NCBI GenBank assembly: GCA_963691655.1 | Contig: OY829326.1 | Span: forward strand, 112,751,388 to 112,815,387 | Direction of reading: 5' to 3' | DNA length: 64,000 bases | Source: Toxonevra muliebris | Taxonomy: Eukaryota; Arthropoda; Insecta; Diptera; Pallopteridae | Part shown: piece by piece, positions 47,701 through 58,490 of the stretch | How the letters are laid out: every line of letters begins with the position of its first letter | How positions within the stretch are numbered: the stretch's first letter is position 1 | The notes under the pieces: model-generated | Told to the model about the DNA's origin: nothing | Seen by the model: the letters and a program-made list of their open reading frames with translations, nothing else | Databases searched by the model: none | Program-made: the position numbers and the translations under genes

Positions 47701-50700
47701 TTTTACTGCCAATCAATATTAAAAATTATTGTAAACTTCGGCTTCGGCTAAATATTTCGGCCAAAACTTCGGCCATTTTTTGCCGAAGCCGACGCCGATG
47801 CCAAAGGTGCAATTTTAAGCCGAAGAACCGAAGCCGATTATTCGGTCGGACACTAGCCACCAATATCCCAGCCATTGCCATACCAATACCCATTGCTTTG
47901 ACACCTTTCCTTTAGCAGAAATATCAAGAAGGAATGGTAAGTTGAGCAATGCATCCAAGGATGGCCCAGGAGTTTTCGGAAAAGCTTTCATACAACAAAT
48001 GACCACAGTCCTTTCAAGTCTAACAAGAACTTTCCTAAGGCAGTCAACATTAGGTCTGCTCTACCAGACTATGGATACATAGGTGATTATGGGTCTAATC
48101 ATAGCCTTATAAAGCCAAAAGGTGATAAGCCCCATGTTTTGCCAAAAATAGCCTTAATAGCTAAATGCTGCCAGTGCCTTGAATATATTTTGCTCAACTT
48201 GAGAATGCCATAGAAATTTGGTATCTAGAATGACTTCTATATATTTTATTTCATGGGATATCTGAATAGTGGTTCCTCTGAGTACTGGTAAAATGAGACC
48301 ATCAATTTTCCTTCTGCTGGTGAAAAGAATAACACCAGTTTGAATAGGGTTAGGCGATAGCCCGTTTAAGAAACACCAAGAGTCAATCATATTCAGAGCA
48401 GTTTGGGCCTTCCTACAAACATACCCTACCGATTGGCCCGTGATGAAGCAGGCAACGTCATCGGCATAGGCCTGTGTTTAGACACCCGACTCATTTAAGC
48501 AAAACGCGCATATTAATAATAACAAAACTATTATAGTATAAGATATACAGATATTTTACTGACGTCTTGCTTACATCAATTCTCTGATCAGGGACAAATT
48601 GAGAACAAGAAAAAACTAAACCACTTCTTAGCTAGTATGGCGAAACTTTCAGGAGTAAAAACTGTCCAAGAAAACATTTTTTGCTATCTCATTTGTACTC
48701 AGATTCAAAAATAATTTACAATGGTTACAAACCGGTGTGCGCTAAAGTGCGAATTAAATCGTAATCTAAGCGAAAAAGATGTGTCCAAAGCGTTAGACCC
48801 AACATTGGTTCCACAGATTTATTATAAGTATAACATACCGGACTCAAAAGATCTACAATTTCTTACATTGAGATGGAGTGCCTTTCTAAACTAAATACGC
48901 TTGGGTCATATAATCAGGTTTGGATCCTTTGGGTTCCGGGTCATATTGGGATTAAAGGAAATGAATCTGCGGATACACTAGCAAAAAAAGGAGCATCAAC
49001 TCCTTTCGTAGGTCCAGAGCCATTCTGTGGAATAGGTAAAGGAACACTCTCTATACTAATTAAAAAAGAAGAAGAAAATCAAAATCAAACTATACTGGGA
49101 ACATAGACTAGGATTAGAGCATTCGAAAGCACTATTAGGAACCTATAACCTAAAACGCTTCAACTAATGTATGAATTTGTCAAAGAATAGTCTTAGAATA
49201 ATAACGGGAATTCTAACAGGTCATTGTAGGTTGAACTATCACCTAACAAAACTGGGAATTACAGCTAATGAATCATGTAGGTTTTGCATAAGGAATCTGC
49301 AAAGCACATTTTGGGACAGTGCCCCGCACTTATGCATATTCGTAAAAGAAATCTGGGTAACCATCAAATACCAGATGATAATCTCAACTCCATAGAAGTA
49401 GGATCCATACTAAAATTTCTACTGGAGGCTGGACTTATGGAAATACTATGAGTCCATGAAGGGGCACAATAGATCTTAAAGGTCGCAGTGCGCTACCCCC
49501 AATAATAATAATATATTGAGAATTCTAATAACTTTTATCAACTTTAATTTCTCTCACAAGTTATAATTTTATTACAATTCTTAGTTTGTTTTTTTTTCTG
49601 AATCCTATAGCAAATTCACATTTGTTGTGAAATCATTTCGCCCAACACAACAGAAAACGTTGTATCCAACGCAATCTTTTCCGGTGCAAATTATGAAGCC
49701 AGCTTAAATCCCCATGGCGTTGAAATACTTGCCAGGCAAAGATGTGGTGCATTTGGAGATCGTATAGCGGACGGTGTTGATGCTCGTTTAGGTGAAATCC
49801 CATGGATGGCATTACTGAAATATGAAAACTCAGAGTCCGAATTCAATTGTGGCGGTACAGTGATCACAGAGCGTTATGTGTTAACTGCAGCACATTGTAT
49901 TATTTTGAAAAAAGGCAGATTGTAAGTACTTGGGCATTTATTCCCAATGTAGATAAATTTAAACTAAAGTTTCTCGAACTAATTTTTTAGAATTGGTGTT
50001 CGTTTGGGAGAATTTGATACTTCTACAAATCCTGATTGTGGTCCCGGACGAAATAAACCAAAATGTGCACCACCTGTACTGGACGTGGGTGTCGAAAAAG
50101 CAATTGCACATCCATCTTTCAATTTGGCAACATTACAAAACGATATGGGCTTAGTTAAAATGGATGAAAATGTGAGATTCCGTAGTAAGTAGCTACAAAA
50201 CGAAATACCTTTGAATTTTACGAATAATGTAAAACCTTTTATAACACTAGAATATCTGAAACCAATTTGCTTGCCCATAAATCAAATAACTTTAGAGCCG
50301 CGCGATGATAGCGAATATTATATATCCGGTTGGGGTTATACAGAAACTGGTAAGTACACTCATAGTTACGTTTAGTCAACGCCTTTAATAAAATACTTAC
50401 ATACTTTATAGGTAACGTGTCTACAAAACTCCAGCGCGCTTTAATCCAAAGTCAGAATCGACAAGTGTGTGCAGATATGTTCAAACAGGTTAAGTTTGAT
50501 ATAAGTCATCTTTGTGTTGGTGGTGACGGTAAAGCAGACGCCTGTAAAGGAGATTCTGGTGGTCCACTTTTCTCCTCGGCACCGTACAAGCGAACACGAA
50601 ACAAAGCGGTCGATTATCGTTTTATTCAATTTGGTGTAGTTTCGTTTGGAGATTTTTATTGTGGCCGTTCAAATGGTGCACTTCCGGGTGTTTATGCTAA

Positions 50701-50743
50701 CGTTATTGAGCTTATGCCTTGGATAACTGATAATATTGATTGA
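38735..50743 (+). CDS. CLIP-domain serine protease, CLIPB type, six exons, 388 aa
   Basis: Exons: 38735-38810, 38897-39051, 49611-49921, 49991-50184, 50251-50349, 50412-50743. All junctions keep phase and sum to 1167 nt, 388 residues plus TGA. Residues 1-25 form a hydrophobic signal peptide ending in TSAA. The CLIP domain has Cys 30, 40, 46, 73, 82 and 83. After a linker, activation is expected at R128|IADG. The S1 protease domain has His172 (LTAAHC), Asp232 (NDMGLVKM) and Ser327 (GDSGGP). Asp321 in the S1 pocket predicts trypsin-like cleavage. The extra Cys197/Cys206 loop and the length match the CLIPB group (easter, MP1, proPO-activating enzymes). Known family role: secreted zymogen activated in haemolymph or perivitelline cascades for Toll or melanization. 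The exact orthologue cannot be told. Odd points: intron 1 has a GC donor, and intron 2 is 10.6 kb and splits the CLIP domain. Exon 2 and exon 3 lie far apart, but the phase-0 join restoring the terminal Cys-Cys pair strongly supports one gene. Confidence 0.9.
40180..41290 (-). repeat. Dispersed repeat, copy 2 (inverted relative to 7820-9100)
   Basis: Matches copy 1 end to end on the opposite strand, from GTTTACACATCAAA-like ends to CCGTGAGCTAAAATGTTTA. It includes a 77-bp hairpin at 40513-40589, arms starting CGTCGCCTGAGAATTG and CGTCGCTTGAGAATTG, which is shortened in copy 1. Confidence 0.8.
40610..40765. mobile_element. Second copy of the small TTAA MITE
   Basis: Starts after TTAA (40606-40609) with CCTTAGAAAAGCAAC and GGGGTGACCAGTCACCCC. 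It ends TCTCTAAGG followed by TCAA, a one-base decay of the TTAA. It sits in the inverted copy of the 7.8-9.1 kb repeat, so it entered before that repeat was copied. Confidence 0.65.
41811..43550. other. Intron sequence, nothing recognised
   Basis: The first part (41821-41870) is homologous to 27274-27320 in the duplicate. The rest is AT-rich with no coding or terminal repeats found. Confidence 0.4.
43559..45404. mobile_element. hAT-type element, copy B, carrying a nested hAT
   Basis: 8-bp duplication TACTGCAT at 43551-43558 and 45405-45412. Ends CAGGGCCGTAGCTAG and, reversed, CAAGGCCGTATTTAG. Aligns inverted to 20630-21640 over most of its length, apart from the 763-bp insert. Confidence 0.92.
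43892..44654. mobile_element. Second hAT nested inside copy B
   Basis: Duplication CTGATGAT at 43884-43891 and 44655-44662. Ends TAGTGTTGATTCGATAC and, reversed, TTGTGATGATTCGATAC; the GTATCGA motif is repeated in the subterminal parts. A SINE tail fragment (44050-44125, TGATACCACATAGTTGAACC) lies within it. Confidence 0.88.
46030..48485 (-). pseudogene. RNase-H-bearing LINE, RT end to 3' end, with hAT insertion
   Basis: Minus strand from 48485: QAYADDVACFITGQSVGYVC with the YADD box, then CFLNGLSPNPIQTGVILFTS, IKYIEVILDTKFLWHSQVE, ALLNLTIPLDISAKGK, the RNase H piece CVFSDSQAALKSL with LPGFSGNEFADLLAER, then ADHFFSVCPDF, a C-terminal block. A 1060-bp hAT interrupts it at 46796-47855. Several stops. 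RT plus RNase H fits the I/LOA/R1 group and not Jockey. Confidence 0.8.
46796..47855. mobile_element. hAT-type element inside the LINE
   Basis: 8-bp duplication GCCACCAA at 46788-46795 and 47856-47863. TIR TAGTGTCCGACCGAA at both ends, with many GCCGAAGCCGA-type subterminal motifs in both orientations. Non-coding. Confidence 0.92.
48873..49510 (+). pseudogene. LINE 3' end with RNase H, opposite strand
   Basis: VWILWVPGHIGIKGNESADT, LAKKGASTPFVGPEPFCGI, then SLRIITGILTGHCRLNYHLT and CRFCIRNL, a typical RNase H and zinc-knuckle-like 3' end. It finishes GTCGCAGTGCGCTACCCC and AATAATAATAAT. Related to, but inverted relative to, the LINE at 46030-48485. Confidence 0.8.
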
Positions 50744-50757
50744 TTGGATGATTCTTT

Positions 50758-50763
50758 AATAAA
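50758..50763 (+). terminator. Polyadenylation signal of the CLIPB gene
   Basis: AATAAA occurs 15 bp after the stop codon that ends at 50743. It is the first such hexamer downstream, which implies a very short 3' UTR. Confidence 0.55.
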
Positions 50764-51742
50764 AACAAGTTCAAGAGGATTTTAATACATACAAGTATTA
50801 AATTTAACTTGTAATTAAAAAAATATACATTGTATATAAATGTAAAATATTGAGTAAAAACATATTTCATTTTTAACCCTAATTAGCTTCAGTTTTTATT
50901 AGTACAGTTGAGTTTCACGGAATAATTTTTGTTAAGATAGCCAAATGATGTGTTTTGTTCCATGGCAGTGGCTTTTTTGAGTTTTCACATTTATTTAAAA
51001 AACTAGACCTGACTCAGATTTTTGGTAGAATTTCAGCATTTTACGGTTCAGGCGAAAGACTGAATGCTATTTAAGAAGTTAAAATTGAAAAAAGGATAGT
51101 TCGTGCCACTGCACCACCTGTGGCATTCCGTAAGGGAGCGGGTCGAAATTCTTTATGACAATATTCTGCCTGAACAAAATTCTCTTTGCGCAAAAATTTT
51201 CTACTTTTTAAAATTCTAGTTTTTTTATTCTGATTTTTTAAGTATTCAAAAATTCTGTTTCACATAATACTGTAAATGTGCGGGTAAATTAAATTCTGCT
51301 TTATATGCAATTGTGTAAATGTTTTATATACGTATATTATGAAATCACTGATATATGTTGGTATGAAACCGTGTTGCCAACATAAATACATTAAGGGCAT
51401 TCCCTTCAACGTGTAAATGCCTTGAAAACGTTGTAAACCTTGTATATTTTCGAGCCTCGAAAACGAACTGTCAAAATTTGTACGGAAAATAGTTTACACT
51501 CACTTCGTCATATTGCGAGGCAAATTTGATACATAAACACCCTCGATAAAGTACACGAGTATTTCAATGTTGCATGTAGTTAAAATAAATTGATACTAAG
51601 TTTGACGACCAAAGTGTGTTTACATAAAAATATGAGACGCCGTAAATATGTCGACTGAATAATGAACAAAATGAAACGCGGCCTTATTTACGCGGTCTAA
51701 ATTCCATCCAGTATGTTTTTATTACTTTTCCAGCATTGTCAT
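50764..51742. other. Intergenic after the CLIPB gene
   Basis: No coding or repeat structure recognised. Confidence 0.35.
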
Positions 51743-51744
51743 TA

Positions 51745-52675
51745 CACCCAGAAAAATACCCATCTCTAAAACAAAGAAAAAGTTTCCTCAATTTTAATCC
51801 ACGAAAATTTCTCTGGTTTAAGTAAATTTTCCTCAAAATGAAGAAAAATGTGCTCCTTTCATTCAACAATGGTGTTCAATTTGAAGTAAGTTATTTCTTA
51901 AATTTTTCAAATTTTGTTGCATGGAAAATGTAAGAAAGAGACGAATATACCAAAAATGTTCTCCATACAAAATTTTGGGATACACAAAAAACTAGCTTTA
52001 CTCTTTTGGCCTTAGCAGACAATCGCGTACGCTTTGTTTTTCTTTTGAATTTTTTTAGTTGGCGTCTCTATTTCAAGCGAAGCGGTTGTGATTGTGGCTG
52101 TTGATATAATTTGTGAAAAAAATTTATATATATTGCGAAAAAAAAAACAAAATATATTCGAAAGAAAAAAATTTCAATAAACTTCAATTTATAATTCCTA
52201 GATGGCCATAAGGAACTTTTGATCATTTCAAGGCGTCGACGCCTGTAGTGTATGCAAAAATACGCATGAATGTAAACCTTAATACTTATTAAAAATAAAA
52301 TAATAAATGAATACAAGTAAAAAAAATATGATTTCTATGCCTTTTAATTAAAACAACATTGTAGAAAATATTCCATAAATTGAGGATTTTTTTTTCTAAA
52401 AACGTAGTAAATTGACTTCAATTTATGGAAAATTATTCCTCAAACTGAGGAAAATTTTCTACAAATTGAAGACATATTTCTTTAATTTATAGAAAACTTC
52501 CTTCTTTCCAAGAAAATTTTCTCTAAAATAAAGCAAAAAAAAATTTTTCCTCAATTTAAAGAAATTTTGTATATCTAAAGGAAGAGGAAACCGTTTCTAT
52601 GGCGCCAAATCATTCCCATTTTTCCTCAATTTGATAGCCGTTTTTCTTCAAACGAGGTAAGTATTTCTCTGGGTG
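51745..52675. mobile_element. 931-bp TA-flanked element, family C copy 1
   Basis: Flanked by TA (51743-51744, 52676-52677). Ends CACCCAGAAAAATACCCATC and, reversed, CACCCAGAGAAATACTTACC. The body is strongly similar to 63001-63947, and a 100-bp inverted fragment occurs at 58822-58922. The minus frame 52068-52316 is also present in copy 2 but shows no domain. Confidence 0.88.
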
Positions 52676-52677
52676 TA

Positions 52678-53336
52678 CGTTACTCTCATTAGAATCAATA
52701 CAATTTTCGCTCATGGGAATAATACTACATATCGTTGCCTCTATTCTTCAACCACGTATCTCGAAAAGTACCATTTCTCAGAAAACGGAAAAAAATTAAG
52801 GTTTGAACACGTCTGTTAAAAATCTTCTAGATTTCGGCACAGAATTAGGTCGTCATGAAACCGAATATCGAGAGCAATGTGTAACCAATGTTGCACCATT
52901 CCTCAAAAATTGCTTCCACTTTTTCTTGCTCGCTACGAATGAAAAAAATAGTTTTAAGTCTATATACGAATATAACATGTACCGAAATAAGTAGATGCTC
53001 CACCTCACTTGGTCCAAACATTTCCAGCATAAGTAAATCATTTATTGCCAATAAATTGAAATTATGCTGCTTTCTCACTTCTTGTCACCATTTTTGATTT
53101 TTATATTTACCAATTCGTTTAACAATTCGCTGCTGTGTATCAATGCATGGTTGAAAAACAAAAAATACTTGAAAACGAACCCTGATACCAAATACAAAAA
53201 GGGAACCCTGATCGAACTGTCAAATAGTTGATTTACGCGCTGATTTGCACGTTTATCGAACTATGCGTTCCCGAAAACAACCAAGTAAACTTACAAATTG
53301 AACACGGCTTACTAGTTTACACGTACACGTTATTGA
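52678..53336. other. Intergenic DNA
   Basis: 52803-53097 has overlapping open frames on both strands; none shows a family signature. Confidence 0.35.
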
Positions 53337-53342
53337 CTTACT

Positions 53343-53659
53343 TAGGCTGTGGTTATATTGCGATTATGCTCGGCGAACACCATGAAATTGTTGTTGCACC
53401 GAACACAAAGAGAGAGTCAGTACTCAGTCTCACACCGAACACGATATGCTCGGTGTATTGTACACCGAGCACCCAGAGTATTCAGGGTGGCAATGAGTTA
53501 TTTTACAAAACAATATCATTACATATAAAATAGTATTAAATAAACAAGTATATTTTGACAAAAAACAACTCTGCAACGAGCTGAATATAACCACCTCGAC
53601 CGAGCACGGGAGAAAATGTTTTGTGTTCGTCGAACACCGAGCACCAATATAACCAGGCG
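53343..53659. mobile_element. 317-bp MITE rich in GCTCGGTG motifs
   Basis: Ends TAGGCTGTGGTTATATTG and, reversed, CGCCTGGTTATATTG, with putative duplication CTTACT (53337-53342, 53660-53665). Internal ATGCTCGG, CCGAGCAC and ACCGAGCA motifs in both orientations. The 101-aa frame across it is not a gene. Confidence 0.75.
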
Positions 53660-53665
53660 CTTACT

Positions 53666-54480
53666 GTTCACGTCAGGGTTTGAAAGCTAAGCCAGCAGGG
53701 CAAAAACATTATAAGTAGTCAATATATGCTCAGTACAGTTCGCCCTCGTATTAACAACACTAACAATTAATTATTAAACGATCTACGAAAAATAGTTATA
53801 ACATTTTTCCCTATTGGCTGTTTCTAAAATATTTATATAAACCACTAAATCGATTTTTTTAAACTTTTGGAAATTAGCGCAAAGTTTTCCGAAATATATA
53901 GAACGAAACCTAGTTGGATAAATGTAGGTTTAAAACATGTAGTTGAAGAAAATATGTACATATATATACCGTAGTATTCAGATAAAAGTTAACACCTCAT
54001 ACATTTTGGAAATCAAGTGAAATCGGCACTACGGTACAAAAAAATGCGAAATATGTTCCGATGCGAAATTGGCCGACATTAAGAAAGCGATCGTATTCAG
54101 TGCTGCTTTAAAATCGTTGTATTACTTTATTTTTTATGTATAATTTGCGCTTACACAAAACTTTCTACAATGGTTATGTTTTCCGTCGAAGACAACATTG
54201 ATTTTGTTTGTCATGTGCATTTTTGTATGTGTAAACATCGATAGCGGCGGTGTGAGCAAATTTTATGTGACAAATTGTTTCCTCCCATCTCTAAAAGCTC
54301 GCTGTGTTTTACTACGTTTATATCAACTCGCTTTTAATGCTGTCTGTTTGTCTGCTCGAGTGGAATATTGCAATCGATTTTAAACTAACTTCCCGATGAG
54401 CTAGAGACTTGAAACTTGAAACATGGTTCAAAACTGGATGACAATGCAATATGAAATGTTTGAAATATAAATAAATCTAT
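53666..54480. other. Intergenic DNA
   Basis: Nothing recognised. Confidence 0.3.
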
Positions 54481-54575
54481 ATCTATACTTCTATACTATT
54501 ACATATATAAAATTGGTGGTATGAAAATTGTAAATTCTGATTTGGCTCAAAAACTACTGGACCGAATTGAATTTT
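54480..54575 (+). mobile_element. Helitron-like 5' end fragment
   Basis: TCTATACTTCTATACTATTA, then CATATATAAAA and CTCAAAAACTACTGGACCG resemble Helitron 5' ends. No CTRR end with hairpin was found downstream, so it is either truncated or a chance match. Confidence 0.35.
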
Positions 54576-55680
54576 TTTTTTTTATTTTTAAGACGTCTAA
54601 GGATACTTTTTTTTCCAATTTATAATGATAACTGCCTTCAATTAAGAAATTAAGTTTTTTGCAAAATTAACTTCAATGCTTTTCGAACATCGATCGTTTG
54701 CTTTTTACGCGTTTATGCTTTGCAATTCGAATAGCACATAATAACAACAAAAAATCAATGAACTCCCTCTTTCTCTCTTTCTCGCTCTCTATGTGCTCGA
54801 ATTTGTTTTAAGTATTTGCGTTGTTGGTGTTTATTCGAAATTTCGAAGTAAAACTTCTTTAGCGAGGGTAAATCGAAAATTTTGAAACGGAAGTCGCGTT
54901 GTTGTTGCATTCATGCGAAACTAATAAGAAACGAAGTTATGCTGTTGTTAGTGTTTACCGAACGAAGTCATATGGGTGGGCAGTGAGTCGACTTCTTACA
55001 GTTTTATCTTATGTGCTTTAGTGAGAGAGCTTAATTCGAATTTTCCTTTCAAGAGTTATATACAGTGTTGCCAGGTGTTGTTTCCTCACACTTTTCTAGA
55101 GAGGAAATACAATTTTTTATATAGTAAATAGTAGTAGTAGTAGAATTAGCATCTTCTTTATTGTTTTCACTAAAAGTTTTACATAATGAATTCATAATTT
55201 ATAAAATAAAGAAGTAATGCAAAATGGCATGGTAAATTCCTACATTCTTCATGCGTCAGCGTGTATCTACCCAAGTATAGCCTTCTAAACTCTTGTATTA
55301 TATGGCATACTGCCAGGAAGTGCATAGTATCTTACCGCTCATGCATACTGTACATTTGTCATCTTGGCTGCTTATGTGGGGGGCCGTAATTTAGATTTAA
55401 CAGTTCCACCCCCACTTTAAACAATAAAGATATTGAATACGCGTCGTGTTGATTTTTAAAGTAATTTTTTTTAGCCAGATTATAATTTAGAAGTTTATAG
55501 CAGTGTCTTGCTGTGCTCTTATTCGTGCTTGTGCTTCAAATTTCTTTCTTTCTGATTTATGGAGGTTATGTATGGCTCACCGACGATGTGACTAAGGCCA
55601 AGTATTCACGTCGTTTAGGGAGAAGGAGGCATTAAGCTTCTGAAAAAGCTTTGCTCAGTTCTGGAAGAATCGCGATCTGT
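54576..55680. other. Intergenic DNA
   Basis: Includes a short (TAG)n run at 55126-55144. Nothing else recognised. Confidence 0.3.
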
Positions 55681-55682
55681 TG

Positions 55683-56060
55683 CTACAATTTTACGTAATT
55701 TGTTTGCGGTAGTTTCATCACCACCTTATCTATATATTCGAAGAGCAGCTGAAGAGTATACGTAAATAATGTTGGCAAGCCTGTCTCCAGAAGAAATGCG
55801 TATTTAAGCATGTTCCTTAGAAGATAAAATACTTTTTTTATAAAACTTCTGATGAATTTTTCTGCCTCCTCGTTGAGCGAACAGCCCCAAGTCTGGTTAG
55901 GGTAGCACATGATTGCGCTTGCAGTTTCTTCAAACATCTTATAAATATTTAGTGCTATGTTCGAAGTTTTTTCCTGTTTCGCAACTTTTGCATCTTTTAT
56001 TTTTTGTTCATGTACTTGCACTCCTTTACAATTTTCAAATTTACTCCATTTAGATTCCAC
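55683..56060 (-). CDS. Unrecognised 125-codon open frame
   Basis: The longest open frame outside repeats and proteases. N-terminal half is Lys/Glu-rich (KWSKFENCKGVQVHEQKIK); the C-terminal half has a hydrophobic helix-like stretch (LPTLFTYTLQLLFEYIDKVV). Upstream on the same strand the frame continues in pieces past stops (about 56061-56250: VEYHHY, then DQRDAQLLSNVELLNKHKN), which suggests a decayed longer gene, possibly a transposon or retrogene. I do not recognise it. Confidence 0.3.
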   Translation of the reverse strand: MESKWSKFENCKGVQVHEQKIKDAKVAKQEKTSNIALNIYKMFEETASAIMCYPNQTWGCSLNEEAEKFIRSFIKKVFYLLRNMLKYAFLLETGLPTLFTYTLQLLFEYIDKVVMKLPQTNYVKL

Positions 56061-57890
56061 TTTTCTTCTTTTCCCAATCTACCTTTATTTCCTCAGACAA
56101 CTATTACCTGCGATTTTTGTGTTTATTTAGAAGTTCCACGTTAGACAGTAATTGTGCATCACGTTGATCATCTGTTGCAGCATTAGCTGTTCAATAGTGA
56201 TGATATTCAACTTTACCACCAAAATATAAACCGAAATTTTCCAAACGATTATTTGGGTTTTTAGAAGAATTCATATTGGCTCAAAGTCCCCCACAAAATA
56301 GACAAATTCCCCGTTTCCCTAAATGATTTAAAATTACCCACAATTTGGAGAATTCCCCACGATCTGACAGCACTGAATATACATGTGCCACGTCATGTTT
56401 GTGCCGATAAATGTAGAGTATCAATAGAAAAAAAGATTTAGAAAATAGAAAGGGGAAGAGTGCAAAAGCTTCAACAACAACAGTCACGTGAACGTTTTTG
56501 TTGCATTCTAACAAGCGTAAAAAGTGACGTAATCGGCTATCATTTGATCGTCTGCTTAACATCGCCCTTATATTGAGTTTTACCGCTTCATATTTTGTTG
56601 TTTACTTTCAGCTGCTTTGAATGCTTGATAATTGTAATCTTTTTGTACTATCAAATCTACTACAATTACAGTGGGAGCTAATTATATGGTTCTCTTTGAT
56701 TATTTTTTATATTTGGCTTACAATTAAATTTTTTTATATGATAGTTTTTTTGGAGACTATGAAAATTAAATCTAGAGGTTAATTTTCAAAGTCATGACTT
56801 AAGTTCATGACAATTTCGTTATTTGAAGTTATATATAAACAGGTTAATGAACAATTTTTTTACATTTGTCTTTAATTATAATTCTTTTAATTTTTGAATT
56901 AATTACGAAAAAAAAATGATGTTGGTTCCATTCTTTTTTTTCCTTAATGTTTTTCAACACGGAAAAATGTAAGAAAAACAAATTTTTCTTCCTTACTCAT
57001 AAAAGACAAAATACATTTAAAAGAATATTCCAAATTCAACAGCCTTCCGCCTAACGATAAACCGTTAAAGAATAAAAAAAAATTGGTTTTATACATTATG
57101 AAAAAATAAAAGTGATGCGCTATAGAAAACTTTAAAATTGAGGTTTTTGCCAGAAAATATGGTAAATGCATAGTGCATTTGTACCGTCAATTAACTCGTC
57201 TTGACGGTGTTCACCTTGCGGTGGGTGATGACGAATTTTCTAGTATCACTACCAAAAATATAACATGACCCTAGTGCACTTAAACGTATCACTTGCTATT
57301 CTATTCGTCGCTAAATAAGTTGATACAATAATTGATAATCAAAATGGGTTCCAAAAGAATTCGGCAACAAAAAAAAAAGAAAAATCGCATAACTTCCGTT
57401 TCCGTATGCCACGACAAATTTGTGTATTTACTTCGTGACATGGGAAGTAAAATTTCACCAGGTACTACGTCAAGTTATTTTTTTTTTATAGCTAAACTAA
57501 AAGGAAATCACGGATATTCTAAATGCAACTTTTATGATTTTATTGATTTGTAAAATCACACACAATTTCAGCAAAGTTCTGCTTTTGCAGTTCATATGAA
57601 ATTTTAATTTTTGGCAATAAATTCACGTCACGTCTGCGTAACATGAAACTCAAATCTCTTGTGGTTCATATACATACATATTAGGGCGTATGGAAAAATT
57701 TGTTTTTTTTTTAAGTACTCTGACAGAAAATTTTTTCTTCAATCCTGATCCTGAAACTTTGCTGAAGGAAATATGGCAAAAAAATGGATCCTACCCCCCG
57801 TAAAATTCGTAGAAATTACAGTATTATTAAACGTAACTATCGATTTTTAATCAAACAACTACAGTACTGGAACTTCTACGAACGATCCAT
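56061..57890. other. Intergenic DNA
   Basis: CAGTGCTGTCAGATCGTGGGG (reversed, near 56375) with GGGGAATT motifs resembles the hAT end at 37486, but no partner end was found. The frame at 57332-57553 has no recognisable domain. Confidence 0.35.
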
Positions 57891-57892
57891 GC

Positions 57893-58490
57893 CTCATGCA
57901 CATTGCTCGACAAAATTATGTCGCATTGCAAACTTTCGCGCGACGTCACATCCGGTTGGTTTTACTCTAGGACAAGAGAAAAGAAGTTTCACTTCAATAA
58001 ATACAAAAATTTCTTGTTTACATGTTATTGTATCAGCGACATATGAAATTTAACATGTGCAAAAGAATTAACATTGCACCTCATGTTAAAATAAGAAGAA
58101 GAGTTTGTATTCTTGTTGTTTACCCGAATAAATCATTACAGCGATTTTGAAATTAACATTTTGAGAAAATTTAACATGCACCTCATATGCGCGTTTTTGG
58201 ATTGCCTTTTTTTTCTCTCTAATGTAATAAAACGCAAAGATAATAATTTTTTGTAAGTTTTCATTTATTCAGTGTTTATGAATTTATTGAATTTCATAAA
58301 ATCAAATCAGAAAAATATATTCAAAATTATCTACATGCGTGTGCATAACAAAAAATAAATCAATCAAAATAGATAAAATCAAAACAAAACGTTTCCATAT
58401 TTGTATATAAAGAATATAGAAAATACTGGAAATGTTAAATGTTAATTGCCAAAAGAAATGTAAACTATTTGTTCTATCAAACACCGCCAA
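57893..58490 (+). repeat. Short derivative of the 4.6-9.7 kb repeat complex
   Basis: Joins the 4645-4745 segment directly to the last tandem unit (58000-58190). It later repeats GTAAACTATTTGTTCTATCA with the following CACCGC (58459-58487), the same sequence as the SINE target at 9301-9330. The order matches the larger complex with the middle deleted. Confidence 0.7.

Larger units (their letters stand above)
39052..49610 (+). other. Giant intron 2 of the CLIPB gene, mostly transposons
   Basis: It begins GTAAGT and ends CCTATAG. It holds an unclassified 2.7-kb element (39092-41810), a hAT nested in another hAT (43559-45404), and RNase-H-bearing LINE pieces in both orientations (46030-49510), one of them carrying a further hAT (46796-47855). 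The remaining stretches 41811-43550 and 45413-46030 show nothing I can name. Confidence 0.8.

Noticed and set aside
50441..50629. Minus-strand open frame across the last protease exon
   Set aside because: It is the antisense shadow of the GDSGGP exon.
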